Below, piece by piece: positions 63,276 to 64,000 of a DNA stretch of 64,000 nt (positions are counted from its first letter, which is position 1; each line of letters opens with the position of its first letter). Source of the stretch: Eurosta solidaginis. Taxonomy: Eukaryota; Arthropoda; Insecta; Diptera; Tephritidae. The translations under genes and the position numbers were made by a program. The stretch spans positions 142,126,941 to 142,190,940 of the forward strand of contig NC_090320.1 of NCBI RefSeq assembly GCF_040869045.1, read 5' to 3'. The notes under the pieces are model-generated. The model had not been told where the DNA came from and ran no database searches. It saw only the letters and a list, made by a program, of their open reading frames with translations.

Positions 63276-64000
63276 ATATTATGCCTCGGCTCTTACGTAT
63301 AAGACTTATTTGTAGCATCGATAAGGGATCTTAAACATAATCAGCCCAATTATAAATAAAAATTCCTTCCGAGTGTTTTCCCATCTCCCATTCCTCGTAT
63401 TCTAAATAAAAATTACTTGTGACTTTTTTCACTTCTCCCTTTCCTCTTATTCTGAACAATGTTCGAAAAAGCTGAAACCGGTTATGGGAGAAAAGTAGAT
63501 ATTATGAATGTGAGTGATAGAGAGATTTATCTGCTATTTCTTAGGACTTTTTTCACTTGTTAAATTTTAAAGGGAATGCACTAAAATAATTAAAGTAAAT
63601 TGGTTCTTTTAAAAAAGAACACTTATTTGTACAAATTTGTGATAAAATATGTATGTATATTCCACCAGAATATTCTTTATTTTAACGCCCCGATTCTGAG
63701 CGTTACCGGTAAAATAGTACCCATAACATTATGTAACCGAATATCGTTACCAGTTCTTTTATCCGCGATTCTGGCCCAAGTGGTAACGCTGTCATGTCCG
63801 AAAAACTCACCAGTGTCTGTGGAGAAATTTGAAAGGTAGTTTTCGTCGCTTTCACGGTTGCCACTTTGGTCCATTTGGAGCAAAAATGGTCTTGGTCCGC
63901 TGGTCCCTTTTCTTCAATTTTGGTCCTCTTTAGGCAGTAGCCACGATTGGTACTTTTCTTTCTTTTTCACTCAGGTATAAATTCACAATATTGCCCAAAA
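63276..64000. other. no recognisable gene
   Basis: 63360-63470 contains a diverged repeat (TAAATAAAAATT...CTTTTTTCACTTCTCC, twice). 63690-63900 is somewhat GC-richer, with GTTACCGGTAA palindromic motifs, but no known protein was recognised. Confidence 0.4.

Noticed and set aside
63677..63883. 68-codon minus frame near the right edge
   Set aside because: No recognised motif, and too close to the window end to judge. Left as unassigned.

Overview
The window reads as repeat-dense, AT-rich nuclear DNA of a higher fly, most likely a tephritid fruit fly or close relative (inference). The one recognisable host gene is importin subunit beta-1, closest to the Drosophila Ketel protein. It is split by a short 56-bp intron with GT-AG ends. 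Almost everything else is transposable elements (TEs) of fly-typical kinds: BEL/Pao, Ty3/gypsy, an errantivirus env remnant, a Ty1/copia remnant, several non-LTR retrotransposons, Penelope, Helitron, a DINE-1-like element, hAT-like elements, MITEs and SINEs. There is no operon structure, no CRISPR array and no intact rRNA or tRNA gene.

Layout. 1-2535: 5' part of a minus-strand BEL/Pao element. 3858-7110: reverse-transcriptase fragment split by a 2.9-kb DNA transposon, which is itself split by a SINE. 7256-17832: four-level nest. A PHD-type non-LTR element (plus) is split by a gypsy element (minus, 8598-16716, ATAT target duplication). The gypsy is split by a second copy of the non-LTR element (about 9600-13880), and that copy is split by a solo LTR (13148-13768, ATAT duplication). 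18830-19985: RNase H fragment of a non-LTR element, split by a CAA-tailed SINE with a 12-bp duplication. 20861-23930: TIR element with a duplicated Helitron piece, then a decayed Helitron. 24240-25566: two importin-beta exons (minus). 25630-27260: old SINE split by a 1.4-kb TIR transposon.

28125-40205: two inverted arrays of a ~425-bp repeat, joined to identical inverted junction sequence, bracket about 10 kb. Inside lie a hairpin repeat, errantivirus env, a non-LTR element with an RTE-like copy in its ORF1, and a copia LTR plus gag. This foldback-like composite is the best candidate for something undescribed. 40594-44467: a MITE and an hAT-like transposon with an 8-bp duplication. 44820-46380: hAT transposase remnant split by a truncated LINE. 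46559-48830: second, plus-strand BEL/Pao remnant. 48850-53440: minus-strand Penelope element with four separate insertions. 54478-57335: truncated SINE and a second inverted array of the 425-bp repeat, containing a palindromic MITE. 58255-61965: nearly full-length minus-strand LINE with a zinc finger and a 2A-like motif at its N-terminus. 62784-63275: LTR related to the gypsy element.

Functionally the window records repeated TE-into-TE insertion in a large intron or intergenic desert around importin-beta. Many insertions are proven internally by target-site duplications (TSDs) or by a protein reading frame that resumes on the far side. One relationship looks functional: the CAA-tailed SINE and the CAA-tailed LINE share the same 3' end, so the LINE family may mobilise the SINE.
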